A DNA stretch of 64,000 nucleotides, taken from Phycomyces blakesleeanus NRRL 1555(-). Its lineage: Eukaryota; Mucoromycota; Mucoromycetes; Mucorales; Phycomycetaceae. Each line of letters opens with the position of its first letter. Position 1 is the first letter of the stretch. The position numbers were made by a program, and so were the translations under genes. Positions 37,471 through 48,504 of the stretch are shown here, piece by piece. The stretch lies in the NCBI RefSeq assembly GCF_001638985.1, contig NW_017265150.1:310001-374000 (forward strand), given 5' to 3'. The notes under the pieces were generated by a model that saw only the letters and a list, made by a program, of their open reading frames with translations, searched no databases and was not told where the DNA came from.

Positions 37471-37671
37471 TTAATGATGCTTCTTGTGCTTCTTGTCCTT
37501 GTGGCCCCCCTTCTTCCCTTGTCCGGTGTATTGTTCAAGAAGATCAGGTGCTTGCTTGGAAAGCTTTTTGCCATACTTCTTAACCTGGTGTTTAAGAGAA
37601 CGAGCCTCAACTGCCTGAGTAACCAAGATCATGGCCAACACAATGGTTACAAGTAGGATAAATCGATGCAT
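37471..37671 (-). CDS. small secreted Lys/His-rich peptide
   Basis: Single-exon gene, 66 residues. Residues 1-23 are a strong signal peptide (MHRFILLVTIVLAMILVTQA) with likely cleavage after VEA. The mature part of about 43 residues has 13 Lys, one Arg and 5 His against 3 acidic residues, no Cys, and ends in KDKKHKKHH. A tetranucleotide GTAT repeat lies immediately upstream (37693-37731). I know of no family. Candidate roles are a membrane-active or metal-binding secreted peptide; both are guesses. The clean signal peptide, GC-balanced codons and lack of an opposing gene make it more than a chance frame. Confidence 0.6.
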   Translation of the reverse strand: MHRFILLVTIVLAMILVTQAVEARSLKHQVKKYGKKLSKQAPDLLEQYTGQGKKGGHKDKKHKKHH

Positions 37672-37683
37672 AATCTTTATATA

Positions 37684-37692
<9 letters not shown>

Positions 37693-37719
<27 letters not shown>

Positions 37720-37731
37720 TGTATGTATGTA
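37693..37731. repeat. (GTAT)n microsatellite
   Basis: About ten GTAT units following a TA run, directly upstream of the small secreted peptide gene, so in its probable promoter or 5'-UTR. Confidence 0.9.
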
Positions 37732-37982
37732 TTTAATTTGAAAAGGAAAGAAATGTATTCAATATTGTTTTTTTTTTCTTTCTTTCCTTTATTCCCTGCC
37801 TTTATATACTAATGAATTTGACATCAAATCCAGGACTTTAAGCTCTATAACTATAGCAACTGTGATTAATATTAGTGTGTACATAGTTTAGTCCAGAATA
37901 GAATCCAGAAAAGAAAGTCCAAGTCTCCTTGAAGAGAAGGAGAGATCTTTATTGAAGATCACATACATAAATGCATACATAC

Positions 37983-38034
37983 ACTAGCACTAGCACTAGC
38001 ACTAGCACTAGTACAAGCACAGGCACAAGCACAA

Positions 38035-38075
<41 letters not shown>

Positions 38076-38124
38076 AGCACAGGCACAGGCACAGGCACAG
38101 GCACAAGCACAGGCACAGGCACAA
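37983..38124. repeat. hexanucleotide array (ACTAGC)n then (GCACAR)n
   Basis: About five ACTAGC units pass into eighteen GCACAG/GCACAA units through an intermediate GTACAA. It is open in more than one frame but has no start or flanking coding sequence. Confidence 0.9.
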
Positions 38125-39089
38125 AAGAAAGGGGGGATAGTGAAGAATGAGATCAGCTCAATCCCAAATGATGTTAGATTTACTCAACAAACAACCAACT
38201 GTTATTATTATTATTATAATAATAACAATAATAATGCGAGAGGATTTACACCCCCTCCAACTCCCCTTTGTGTTTGTTTGTATTACTATCTTTCTGTGAT
38301 GTCGAAAAGTATTAAAAGGACAAAATTTAGGAGTACAATACTCAACTACACATACACATACACACGCACACGCACAAGCTCACAAGCTCACATACTTGCA
38401 CGCACAAGAAAAGAATAAAAAAAAGGGGGGAGTACATGTACCAGATGGTCCGTTGAGGTATTCAAGTCAATGATCAAACTATCCCCCTTTATCACTCATA
38501 TGTATTTGTATATAAAATAAGCAAGGGGCATTTAGTGGGTTCATATGTAAATCACTGGCGATTTGAAAATTAATTCACTCTTGGATCATCAAGCTTAATG
38601 TTATTATTATTTTTGATCGATAGAGCAATCAATGGGACATTCATTCAATGAGCCCCATTCATTCATTTGCTGTTTTTTTTTCTGCTTTTATTACTATGAA
38701 TTGATATACTCATTTAAACAAAAAAAAAGATATATATATATAATGTGTTGAATATCAGACGGAGGAAGAGAAAGAGAGAGAGTGAAATGAAAGGACTTCT
38801 TGTTGTGTTGAATTTTTTTTGGGAAAGAGATCAGACAAAAGGGATGAAGTAGATGAAGGGGTGGAAAAGAGGTAAAAAAAAAAAGACTTGTGGGTGACCT
38901 GCCCCAGGAGAAATAATAAGAAAAGGGAAGTAGAGGGAGAAAACAAAAAAAAATGATGAACAAGAAATAATAATATAAAAATATAAAATAAAATAAAATA
39001 AAATAAAAAAAAAAAAGAATTACTATACATTGGCCCAAAGAATGGTAACCTTTAAGAAGAAGAAGAAGTATGAGATAAAATAAAAGAAA
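38125..39089. other. non-coding; simple repeats
   Basis: Includes an ATT/AAT inverted repeat (38202-38235), CACA tracts (38346-38375) and AAAAT repeats (38984-39010) just downstream of the RasGEF stop codon. Confidence 0.6.
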
Positions 39090-41451
39090 TCAAGAGTCGT
39101 CTGCACTGTTTGGCCGGCTTCCATTCCCACTAGAAGAAAGAGCGCCAAGAGAAACACTATCGGTAGAGAACCGCATGGCTGAACTTGCAGTACTAAGAAC
39201 AGAACTCTGGCCGTTTCCGTTGCTGGACCGACTTCCAGGAATCGAAGACGACTTTTGGTGGGGAGGTTCTCTCAAGGCACTCAGCTCATCGACCGTCGAC
39301 TGTGCGACCCATGATCGCATCAGGATGTACTGTGTGGCCATCTGCTGCTGCTCCTCCAAGGGTCCATTGTTATTGTCATCATCGTCGTCATTATTACTGC
39401 CATTGTTGCTATTACGCTCCCCAGGGGATGAGGCCGAGGGCTGTCCGAATCCAAACAGGCCGGCACCGCTTATGCGACTGATTCCAGATGCACCCCGATG
39501 AAGTGCATTTGAGAGAGCTGGCCGAAAGTAATGCTTCTGGGACTGCTTGAGGTACGATGCGGGTGGCACTGAAGGATACCGAGGCCCGCTCTGGAACTGG
39601 GCCATTATCATCAGCACCTCATGGATCCGAGGCTCTTCTTCGGGTAAATCTCCTGCCTGGGAATGTGTCTTGAAGGCAGCCAAAAGATAGGTAATGTCGT
39701 GGATAAATGTGCCCAAAAAAGGAACAGTCGGGCGTGTGGCATGCTCGGCCCGTATAAGAGCGACACTCTTGCCATTGACAACTGACACACTAACCATGCC
39801 CATGTGTTCTCGATAGCGGCCGTAGTTGCTTGCTTCGGACATGAGTTCGCTCAAGGATTCCAGCTTGACCAGACTCTTTTTTGGGATGTATGCCCAGGTA
39901 CGCCTGAGTCTCTGGACAGGTGGCGTACCGAGCGCGGACACGATTGCCTTGAGGGTCTGGTAGTTGTTGAGATCAAGACATCGCGAGGCCACCTTGATCC
40001 AGTAGTGGACCTGCTGGGCGCGTGCCGAGGCGTCCTGGGAGAGCAGGATTGAGTGTTCAATGAAACGGGTCACATAATTGAAAAAGTCTGTGGATGCCAC
40101 AATGCGAGGATGAGGGTGTTTTGCGGTGTGTTCGAGGAGAGCATGAGGTGGGATGGAAATGTATATGGCGGACTCAATGAGGGTGATCTGGTAGGCGATG
40201 ATGTGTGCCTGGAACTGCATGACGGTCGGTATGGTGGCTGCACTCATGTACAGAGTCCGGACTCGGTTCAGGGTCTGTTTGACGTCTGCTAAGCGTCTAG
40301 AGGCCTGAAGAATCAATTGGTTGAGGTCGTCTTCTGTCATCGTCTCGAGACTGGTGCGGTGCGCGACATTTTGTTTGCGTGCCCGGTACTCCTTGAGGAT
40401 CTGTTCAAGTTCGTCTAGTTGTGCCTGAAGGGCGCGGTGTGTGGTGAGTAGTGGAGGTGCAGGGATAAGTGGGATGTGGTCGGAGGAAGCCGGTTGGTGG
40501 TCGCTTGGCGTCAGACTGTCGCCTGCGTTTGTCTGTGCAGGAACAAGATGAGTAGGATCTATATCGCCCTCAGCCACAACCCACACTGGCGCCACAGTGT
40601 CGGGGAATTCGGTTAATGGACGATGAGGGGGTCGGCGGTGTTCTGACTGGGATGGTAAGCTCAACGGTCTTCCTTCGTCCACGGGCCGAAACACACGTGA
40701 GCGAGCTACAGGAGGAGGTGGAGTAGGACTTTGGTTTTGGTTTTGGTTTGAGAGATGATTGGGAGTAAGAGGTTTTTCTTTGTTGGCTATAGAAGGTGGT
40801 GGTGGTGGTCGAGGGGGGATAGCGCGAGCTGGTTTTGGTGGAAGGACTGGTTTTTGTATGTACGATGGTTTTGGTGGAAGAGGAGGAGGTGCCTTGGAAT
40901 CTCCAGTTGTCTGGGCTATTATCGGTGGGTGTCTTGTTTGGTTTGGAAGTGTTCGGGGTGGTGCAGGTGAATGGCGCTCAATCATATTTTCAATGTGGTC
41001 CATACACAATCGCATTGTGTTGATCACGATTGAGTAATTTTTTGGTTTTCCAATGATAGCTACAGAAAGAGGGATGTTGGGAATTGAGTTTATTTATTTA
41101 GTTTTTGCATGTATATATACTTTATTGTTATTGTTATTGTTATTGTTGTTACTGTTTTATCTTTGGCTCTTTCTATGTAACTGACCTGAATGAACGAATT
41201 TTATATCGAACAGGGCCTCGAGCGACTGTTGAGCTGTGTTCAGATAAGCCATGTAGGCTTCCTGCACATAATAGTAGTAATGATAATAAACATGTGTAGT
41301 TAGAAATGTGTCCTTTTTTTAAAAATATATATATATGTATATACAATACAATGCAATACATATAATGAGAATTGAGAATTGAGATTACCTTGATGTGGCC
41401 ATCGTCCTCCATTTGGATAGCCGGCGCAAGAGAACTCTGCGCATCCTCCAT
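39090..41451 (-). CDS. RasGEF domain protein with MIT-like N-terminus and proline-rich linker
   Basis: Three exons on minus: 41451-41389, 41261-41186 and 41059-39090, for 702 residues. The N-terminus (EAYMAYLNTAQQSLEAL, about 22-40) looks like the first helix of an MIT-type three-helix bundle. Residues about 75-170 are proline-rich with several PxxPxR/KPxxPP-type SH3 ligands. A coiled segment (about 255-310) precedes a Cdc25-homology RasGEF domain at about 320-540: AYQITLIESAIY, then the FFNYVTRFIEHSILL helix, VHYWIKVASRCLDLNNYQTLKAIVSAL and VPFLGTFIHDITYLLAAF. The tail is Ser/Asn-rich with an Asp/Asn run. It should activate a Ras-family GTPase by nucleotide exchange. No clear Ras-exchanger N-motif is visible. 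Start chosen because the first short exons splice in frame with good signals. Confidence 0.85.
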
Positions 41452-41941
41452 TATGAGTGAGGCAACGATGAGTGGAGTTGAAGGAAGAAGAAGAAGTAGA
41501 GGAAAGAAGAAAAAAGAAAAGAAAAAGAAGTGAGAGATAGAAGAACGTGCTTCTACTACGCTCGGGGATAAAATAAAAATAAAATTAATAATAAAATAAA
41601 ATAAAATAAAATAAAATAAAATTAATAAAATGAATTACTCTCAAAATATACCTTTATTTTTATTTATTTTTATTTTTTTGGTATATTTTCTTCCCTCTCT
41701 TATACAATGTCTTGGCTTCTGCTATATAGAGATGTAACAGGTTTGATAACAATGTAACTTCTTCGTGTTTCCTTTTTTGAAGAAAAAGAAGATGTCTTTG
41801 TGTATGTAACATAAATGAATTCTTATATTCTTATTTATGGTTTATGGTTTATTATGACTTTTTTTTTTTAAAAAAAAAAAAAGGTTTTTTTAATTATTAA
41901 TTGTAGGTTAAAAGGAGGGAAAGGGAGGGAAGAAGAAGAAA
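41452..41941. other. intergenic; AAAAT repeats
   Basis: AG-rich leader of the RasGEF gene then (AAAAT)n at about 41591-41621; no gene seen. Confidence 0.5.
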
Positions 41942-43222
41942 TTAGGCTAAAGGAGTTGTATTATGAAAGGCATGCACCTGCTGTCTCAATTGCTTCAGTA
42001 GTCGGCGTGGGGATAAGAATTGTAAGAAATGAAAAGATGCAATCGATTGAACCTGACTCTCGGTTTCTTTCATCCTGTCCTGACTGTCTCGCACCACAAT
42101 TACCGGTATACGCACCTGGCGTAAACTGTACTTGAACACACCAGCTCCCGAAAAAGGTGTTTTCTGTCTAGGACGATTTCTGGTCCCAAGCACTATTACA
42201 GATGGCTCATACATTGCAGCCTACACAAAGAATATATTCCAAGATTAATGTTCTCCTTCTATTTAATTAAAGAAAGATAGAATATAAGAAATACCCAAAG
42301 AGGGTCTGTGCGCACCAAACAATAAATTTTATATAAATAATACTCCTTGCAATCCCCCAATCCGAATAATTACATTTAAATTTATATTATATTATATTAT
42401 ATTATATTATATAATATAATCTTACCATATGGATAAGTGACGTTTCTGGCCGTCCGAAATGAAGTTCGATAGTCACTCGAATCTACAATCACAACATGTT
42501 AACGCCAAAAGGAAATAGTTGGAATCGTAATTTATATGTTTAGATTTATATATCTTTGTGTTTCTCTTTCTTGTTAATTGCCTGTTCTTCTCGGTGAAAG
42601 CTCATGATCGATTTCATAACATCCTGGGCTATTTTTTTTGGAGGGGTGTATATTCTCTCGCCTTTAATCAAATGCATTAGTATCAGTAGCCACCAAGTAT
42701 AATGCATAGATAACCAAGCCTACCTTTACTTGTGTGTGGTGCATAAACCCCCAAAACTACCAATGAATCTCCATCATCTATCAATGTCTAACCCTAGCTT
42801 GATTAGACTAAGTATATACTTATTGGTCTGTCCAATTGGCCGGTTGATGATTGATAGCTTGCCTCCATAGCATACTGAATTGCATCGGTCGTGCCTACGT
42901 CCAGATCAATCGGCAATAAAAAGCACCGTGATCGATGGCTGGGCGAAAAACGTTCGGTTGTGAATGATAGAGTAAAGGTCTGCTCTGATTTTCGCTGGTC
43001 TGCAGCATTGTCAAACGACACTCTTCTGCAATAATGTTTCTGGTCTTTCTGGAACGATAGGCGAGATTGAAAAGATAGGGCGGAGGAGGCCTGGGTTTTG
43101 GTGATCGAGTGGTTGGCTTGGGGTAGAGGTAGGAAGGATGTGGTCGTGAGAGGCTCATGCACTTCTAGGCAAAATGTAGGCTTAAGTACTTGCTCTGATA
43201 CTGCACTCGAGACAATCTCCAT
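41942..43222 (-). CDS. universal stress protein (UspA) family protein
   Basis: Five exons on minus: 43222-42820, 42777-42724, 42661-42582, 42482-42426 and 42220-41942, for 290 residues. A hydrophilic N-terminal extension of about 95 residues contains RRVSF, a possible basophilic-kinase site. The Usp fold follows: first strand RCFLLPIDLD, second strand SLVVLGVYAP, helix IAQDVMKSIMSFH, third strand IRVTIELHFG, then VIVLGTRNRP and a final VRIPVIVVRD. The usual ATP-binding G-x2-G-x9-G-S/T is only partly kept (GTRNRPRQKTPFSGAGVFKYS). Intron 3 (42483-42581) uses a GC donor (CAG|GCAATT): no GT in the region gives both the helix and the frame. Fungal members are linked to stress tolerance; the exact role is unknown. 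Confidence 0.83.
42483..42581 (-). other. GC-AG intron in universal stress protein gene
   Basis: Donor GAACAG|GCAATT, acceptor GATTGTAG. The only frame-compatible GT upstream (GAT|GTTATG) would delete the amphipathic helix that the Usp fold needs between strands 2 and 3. Confidence 0.65.
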
Positions 43223-46080
43223 TGCTTTTGGGAGCTAGGAAAGAAGAGAGAGAGAGAGAGAGAGAGAGGAATGAGAAGCATTAGGAAAGTTTGAATGAAA
43301 ACTTCTTGGATTAAGTTCTTATTTAACTCGGGGTATTTATAATTGACTCTATTAATTATTATTTTTCTTCTTCTTCTTCCTCATCATACAACACCCATAT
43401 ATATATATATATTTGTGTGCGAGTGTTTTCTATAGCCTTAAACACTATAAAATACTCCTTTGACTTTTTATTATTTTTTTCTTATATATAAAAGCTGTGT
43501 AATTATTATAGAATACAAGGCCATTTGATTTGATTTCGTTTATTTATTTTTTTGAAATATGGAGTGGCATTCCCGTCCACCCCTTGATATCTACCCTTTC
43601 ACACATAAATTGGTTGGTTTTAAAGGCAGAAATATATATAGATAGTTAAGCAAGCAAGCAAGTAGACTAAAAGTATATGCATATATTGAATACATGCGTG
43701 TCTCAACATGTAATTGTACATTGATTTATTTACTTATTTATTGCTAGACTTCTACGCTTGTAAAATATAAGAATATCGCACATCTATTTTTCTTTTCTGC
43801 TTCTTTACTATTATCACAATCACTACTGCTACTTGTATTTTCTGTTTATCTCTAACTGTAGACTTTTGCATGCAAGAAGCAGAAAAACACAGACGTTTTT
43901 TTTTTCTTTTTTTTTTCTTTTCTTTATCTTGCTTCTTTCATTAGTAGACAGTAATATCACTACCTACCAGAACCAAATAATTGACCAAAAGTCTAGCACA
44001 AAACAAACTAGGGGTTGGAATTTTTACCAAAAGTTAGGAAATATATATATATATAAAAGCTATTCACTGTCGATATACTTTTCTTCATTACAATTGTTTT
44101 CAACAAGACGACTAGAAGCATTATGGAAGCATGACTTGATATTGCAATATACATACATATGTATATGTAATGATAATAAAGATAATAAATTTGTGCTTTG
44201 CTGTAGTTAAAGAAGTATATTTTCTCAAAGATGGTACTTTTTTTTTGCAAGTTGTGCCTTGAGAAAAATTAAATAAATAGTAGGATGTTTTCAAAGCAGC
44301 CAAAGGTGTGTAATGAATGATATTCCACCGTATATATGAAAAGTCTGGTCATCTTCTTTTGTTCCGCTTTAATATTCAATATAAATAATAATAATAATAA
44401 TTCTGAGTGGGACATTTAAATGTAAATTAATTAATTATTTTCTTTTAGCTTATTGTTGACTGTTCAAGGATATTTCATGGATAATTTATAAGCAAAAAGG
44501 TATGTCTATACTTTTAGGTCTACGTAAATATTATGCTCTTGAATGATGATATGAAAGGGAAAAAACAGGAGAGTTTTTGGTGATACTGTAGAGCATGATT
44601 ATTATTTATGGTTTATTCAGCAATTTCCCGTTTTACTATTACTCTTAATAAATAACTCTCAGGGCTTACTTTGATAGGTGTCATCGCTGATCCAACCCAC
44701 ACTGTACGCATGTGTGTACTACAGACTGTGTTCCAAAAGCATGGGAAAATATTATCAATAAGAAAAGAGCAAAAGAGAATAAGAGTTGAACTCATAGGAT
44801 TTCTTATTTTATTTTCTTTCGCAATGATCATTTTCTATTATGCGTATGTACAAAAAAAAGGAAGTTAAATGTTGATGACCCAAGACATAAAGAAGTTCTT
44901 TTCCTTTATATATAAGTAAATAAAAGAAATCTAACCAAAGAACTGAAAATGGTTCATCTTTAAATTTATCCGGAACAGAGCTAATTTCCCCACACCTCTT
45001 AACGGGTGTACAAAAAAAAAAAGACTATTTATTTAGTAATCTGGAGATTGATATATGCTTTATATGTAAAAAGAAAGGGGGTTTCTTTAAGATCTTTGTT
45101 GACAAATACACAGTCTGACAGGGTAAGAGAAGAAGATTGTTACGGATAATATTTATATAGGTCTCTTTCTTACTACTCGAAAAAGGAGCACAATAGCCTA
45201 TAACAACAACAGCAAAAAAAAATAGGTTTTTCTTTTCTGAATTTTGATTTCATTTTCCTCTACTATATGGGTGGTGTGAGTATGGAAGATATGAATCAAC
45301 CCACCTTTGCATAAGATTTTCTTTTTTTTTTTCTTCTTGTTTGTTCCTCTAATTAATGACAAAAAAAGAAACATCTTTACAGTTGACCTCCCCCTCCACT
45401 ATTACTTTTTTTTTTCTTAATCGAATTGTAAGAATGGTTTATAAGGTTTTTCTATGTAGTACGTCATCAGCCAGTAGATATGAAGTGGAGAAAAGAAAAA
45501 GAGATGAAAAAGGTGTACAGAAAATCGACTTGGCCAATAAAATTAATGTCATCTCTCCCACGGTACTGTTCTTTCACAGACAAATCAAACCAAAGAAAAA
45601 AAAATTATGGGAAAAGATAGTCCATCTTACATATTTGTGCCCCCAACCCTTGTCAATCTATAAACGTTGCTAAATAAATAAATAAATAAATAAAATATAT
45701 ATGTTTCATAAAAAGAAAAATTATAGAAACAAGAAAGTAAAGAAGACGAAAAGACAAACAAGCAGCTTATGTATATAGATGTCCTAATTCTCTATAATGA
45801 TTTGCGGTCTATAGTCTTACTTGAAATGAGACTTGCACTTGCGCTTGAGCTTCAAACCCAAACCCAAACCCAAACTCAATTAGTCTCGAGTCACAGAGCT
45901 TCTTTGTACTTAAAGAAGTCGACAGGGGGGAAAAGAAGTCAGACAAGGCGACCTAAGCCACTGGATGATGTTTCTAGCGGCTTCCATGCGAATACGTATA
46001 AAACAAAGACCGATCTCTTTGTCATTCTTTTTCTTTTTTTTTGTTCTATTCTCTACACTTTCTCTTTCCTCTCTTTAGCC
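43223..46080. other. 2.9-kb non-coding interval; Hsp60 promoter at right end
   Basis: Starts with a GA microsatellite (43245-43268) in the leader of the stress protein gene. Frames on both strands at 44613-44868 have no support. The right end (45830-46080) is GC-richer, with a short AAACCC-type repeat (45855-45882) and spaced TTC/GAA triplets (for example 45900-45922 and 45970-45992) that could be loose heat-shock elements, though none is a canonical three-unit array. Confidence 0.45.
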
Positions 46081-46526
46081 ATGAACCGTATTGCATCCAA
46101 GGCTGTCCAAGGCCGTTTCGGCGCTCGCTCCACCGGTGTCCTTAACCGTCTCTACTCGACCCACAAGGAAGTTCGTTTCGGTGTCGATGGTCGCGCTGGC
46201 CTCTTGCGTGGTGTTGATATCCTCGCCCGTTCCGTTGCTGTCACCCTCGGTCCCAAGGGTCGCAATGTCTTGATTGAGCAGCCCTATGGCTCTCCCAAGA
46301 TCACCAAGGATGGTGTTACTGTCGCCAAGTCCATTGTCCTCGAGGATAAGTTTGAGAACCTTGGTGCACGGTGAGTTAAAAAAAATAATTAAATAATTAA
46401 ATAACATGTAACTTATATGGGTCTCTTAGTCTTGTCCAGGACGTCGCAAACAAGACCAACGAGGTTGCTGGTGATGGTACTACTACTGCCACCGTCCTCA
46501 CCCGTGCCATTTTCACCGAGGGTGTC

Positions 46527-46558
<32 letters not shown>

Positions 46559-47956
46559 TCTCCGCCGTGGTTCCCAGTTGGCTGTCGATGCTGTCATTGG
46601 CTTCCTCAAGTCGATCACCAAGGAAATCACATCTTCGTCCGAGATTGCCCAGGTTGCCACCATCTCCGCCAACGGCGACCACCACGTCGGTGGCATGATT
46701 GCCCAGGCTATGGAGCGCGTCGGTAAGGAAGGTGTCATTACCGTCAAGGCCGGAAAGACTCTTGAGGACGAGCTCGAGGTCACCGAGGGTATGCGTTTCG
46801 ACCGCGGTTTCATCTCGCCCTACTTCATCACCGACACCAAGACCCAGCGTGTCGAGTTTGAGAAGCCATTGATCCTGCTGTCCGAGAAGAAGATCTCGAT
46901 GCTCCACGATATCCTGCCCGCTCTCGAGGCTTCTGCTACCCAACGCCGCCCGCTTTTGATCATCGCCGAGGATCTTGACGGCGAGGCTCTTGCTGCCTGT
47001 ATCCTCAACAAGCTCCGTGGCCAGATCCAGGTTGCTGCCGTCAAGGCCCCTGGCTTTGGTGACAACCGCAAGTCTATCTTGGGCGACATTGGTGTCTTGA
47101 CCCACAGTGTCGTGTTCTCTGACGAACTCGACGTCAAGCTCGAGAAGGCCTCACCTGACCTGTTCGGTACCACCGGCTCGGTCTCGATCACCAAGGAAGA
47201 CACCATCATCCTCAACGGTGCCGGATCCAAGGATCAGATCAACCAGCGTTGCGAGCAGATCCGTGGCGCCATGAACGAGACCGGTGTGTCTGACTACGAG
47301 AAGGAGAAGCTCCACGAGCGTCTTGCCAAGCTCTCTGGTGGTGTTGCTGTCATCAAGGTCGGTGGTTCCTCTGAAGTTGAGGTTGGAGAGAAGAAGGACA
47401 GGTAAGAAACAAAGAGAGATGTATAGAATCAAAATTTGTATATATATAAAAGATTGTGATGCTAATATACTTTCTTAGATTCGATGATGCTCTTTGCGCC
47501 ACTCGCGCTGCTGTCGAGGAAGGTATTGTTCCTGGAGGTGGTGTTGCTCTGTTGAAGGCCGCCAAGGTCTTGGACAACTTGAAGGGTGCCAACTTTGACC
47601 AGCAATTGGGTATCAGCATCATCCGCCAGGCTATCCAGACTCCCTGCCGTACCATTGTTGACAATGCTGGTGGTGAGGGTTCGGTTGTTGCAGGCAAGTT
47701 GTTGGAGGAGAAGGCCGAGAACATCAACTGGGGTTACGATGCTTCGTGCAACGAGTACGTCGATATGATTGAGCGTGGTATCATTGATCCCACCAAGGTT
47801 GTCCGCACTGCTCTTCTTGACGCTTCCGGTGTCGCCTCTCTCTTGACCACTACTGAGTGCATGATTGTCGACGCACCTGTCAAGGCTCAGGCAGCTGCTC
47901 CTATGGGTGGTATGCCCGGTATGGGTGGTATGGGTGGTATGGGTGGTATGATGTAA
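46081..47956 (+). CDS. HSP60: mitochondrial chaperonin Hsp60
   Basis: Three exons: 46081-46370, 46430-47401 and 47479-47956, for 579 residues, the normal size. Residues 1-25 are an Arg/Ser-rich mitochondrial presequence with no acidic residue; the mature part starts near [10 protein letters not shown]. Chaperonin hallmarks include TLGPKGRNV, the nucleotide-binding [11 protein letters not shown], and a C-terminal GGM repeat tail ([17 protein letters not shown]). It folds imported matrix proteins with Hsp10. Codon use is strongly C-ending, as in highly expressed fungal genes, in contrast to the AT-rich flanks. Introns have strong GTGAGT/GTAAGA donors. Confidence 0.98.
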
Positions 47957-48504
47957 AAAAAAAACAAAAAGCAGAAGCGATATATAAATACATACCATAA
48001 AAAAAAACACAGACACACACAGACACACACACACATCATACATACATCAACCTTTGACTTTAATCTATCAACACATCACAATCCGCCCCTTTTTTTCCCA
48101 TAATGAATTCGTTCATAATTATTTGCCATTTTGTACCATAAATCTAATAAATTCAAAGCATTATTGTAAAAAGCAATTAGCTATAAAGACCTAAAGACAT
48201 ATATTTTTTGTTCTTTAAGACGCGTGCAATCTGTTGGGTACTTTGTAACTCACTCATGTAAGCTTTCTTATAGGATGGAAGAACTATTTAGCCAGAAACC
48301 TTGGCGACGCACCAACCTTTTTGTGATTTGATTTTTGGGCCCAATAGAATGTGTGTAGCCGATTTTGACTCTGGATTTTTTTTTCTTTTTTTTTTCTCCT
48401 TGTTTTACATATTTTTAAGGTTTTCTCTCTTCTTTTTTTTCTATTTTCCTTCTCTTTCACTTTTCTTCACTCATCCATCCACATACCTTTACTACTATCT
48501 TTAT
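47957..48504. other. intergenic, Hsp60 3' flank and WOPR gene leader
   Basis: CA-rich tract (48006-48035), then a long pyrimidine-rich stretch (48370-48480) ahead of the next start codon, typical of a fungal leader. Confidence 0.5.

Noticed and set aside
37983..38418. Possible CRISPR-like or protein-coding repeat
   Set aside because: Contiguous hexamer units without spacers, in a eukaryote; simple minisatellite.
38694..39038. 114-codon Phe-rich minus-strand frame
   Set aside because: Made of A/T homopolymers and AAAAT repeats downstream of the RasGEF gene.
44613..44868. Overlapping 65- and 72-codon frames on opposite strands
   Set aside because: No motif, splice sites or composition change.
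45895..45995. Heat-shock elements before Hsp60
   Set aside because: Only loosely spaced TTC/GAA triplets, no run of three alternating units at 5-bp period, so not listed as a site.
46413..47105. 230-codon minus-strand frame in the Hsp60 gene
   Set aside because: Antisense shadow caused by the strong C-ending codon bias of Hsp60; no start context, signal or family.
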